Source: Treponema bryantii (GTDB taxonomy: Bacteria > Spirochaetota > Spirochaetia > Treponematales > Treponemataceae). Taken from it: a DNA stretch of 64,000 bases. Shown piece by piece: positions 63,985-64,000 of this stretch. Both the position numbers and the translations under genes were made by a program. The stretch covers positions 1,488,001 to 1,552,000 of the forward strand of contig NZ_AP025286.1 of the NCBI RefSeq assembly GCF_036492245.1, in the 5' to 3' direction. The notes below the pieces were generated by a model that searched no databases, was not told where the DNA came from, and was given only the letters and a program-made list of their open reading frames with translations. How positions within the stretch are numbered: the first letter of the stretch is position 1; every line of letters starts with the position of its first letter.

Positions 63985-64000
63985 GAAAAGATTCTCTCAA

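Overview
The window looks like the chromosome of a host- or gut-associated spirochaete, most likely a Treponema. This is inference from gene content: a eukaryote-like isoleucyl-tRNA synthetase, a Maf/DUF115 motility-type glycosyltransferase, many giant Sec-exported Ig/TIG/OmpL47-type proteins, loose lipoboxes, and AT-rich DNA with GC-richer housekeeping genes. I saw no rRNA, tRNA, CRISPR array or transposase.

Layout. 1-12878: the 3' part of a giant exported repeat protein, then an exported protein with two NlpC/P60-like cysteine hydrolase modules and an exported SH3-domain protein. 12945-13832: a stand-alone TIR protein, closed by an AT-rich terminator. 13922-18866: a tightly overlapping type II secretion (T2SS) operon with gspG, two minor pseudopilins, gspK, gspL, a gspM/gspC-like hybrid, a lipoprotein and a trimmed prepilin peptidase. 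18929-29298: an RHS toxin island with a 2006-residue RHS protein ending in an NlpC/P60 tip, a candidate immunity gene, an orphan RHS tip carrying an amidase_2 toxin, and a string of small exported or membrane proteins. 29335-34073 (minus strand): gspD-gspE-gspF, the other half of the T2SS. 34296-50494: a second RHS operon with a 1479-residue beta-helix/PKD protein, a 3354-residue RHS protein with a papain-like cysteine tip, and an SUMF1-fold candidate immunity protein. 49729-51677: a graveyard of immunity, toxin and RHS fragments, including a GC-rich block with long hairpins. 51701-63984: ordinary chromosome with an exported protein of unknown function, a GT8/PlsC/CrtO-like envelope-lipid operon on the minus strand, ileS, a lipoprotein, a long uracil phosphoribosyltransferase, a TPR lipoprotein, a degenerate GGDEF membrane protein and a Maf glycosyltransferase.

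How it may work together. Both T2SS half-operons directly flank the RHS toxin island. The RHS proteins and their candidate immunity proteins carry Sec signals, and two of the tips are predicted peptidoglycan hydrolases. I propose a T2SS-linked RHS toxin system acting on cell envelopes, with tip exchange through a conserved RHS core. The orphan amidase tip keeps an 87-codon core identical in protein to the active RHS gene, with 18 synonymous codon differences, which fits recurrent tip swapping. The export link is inferred from gene order only.
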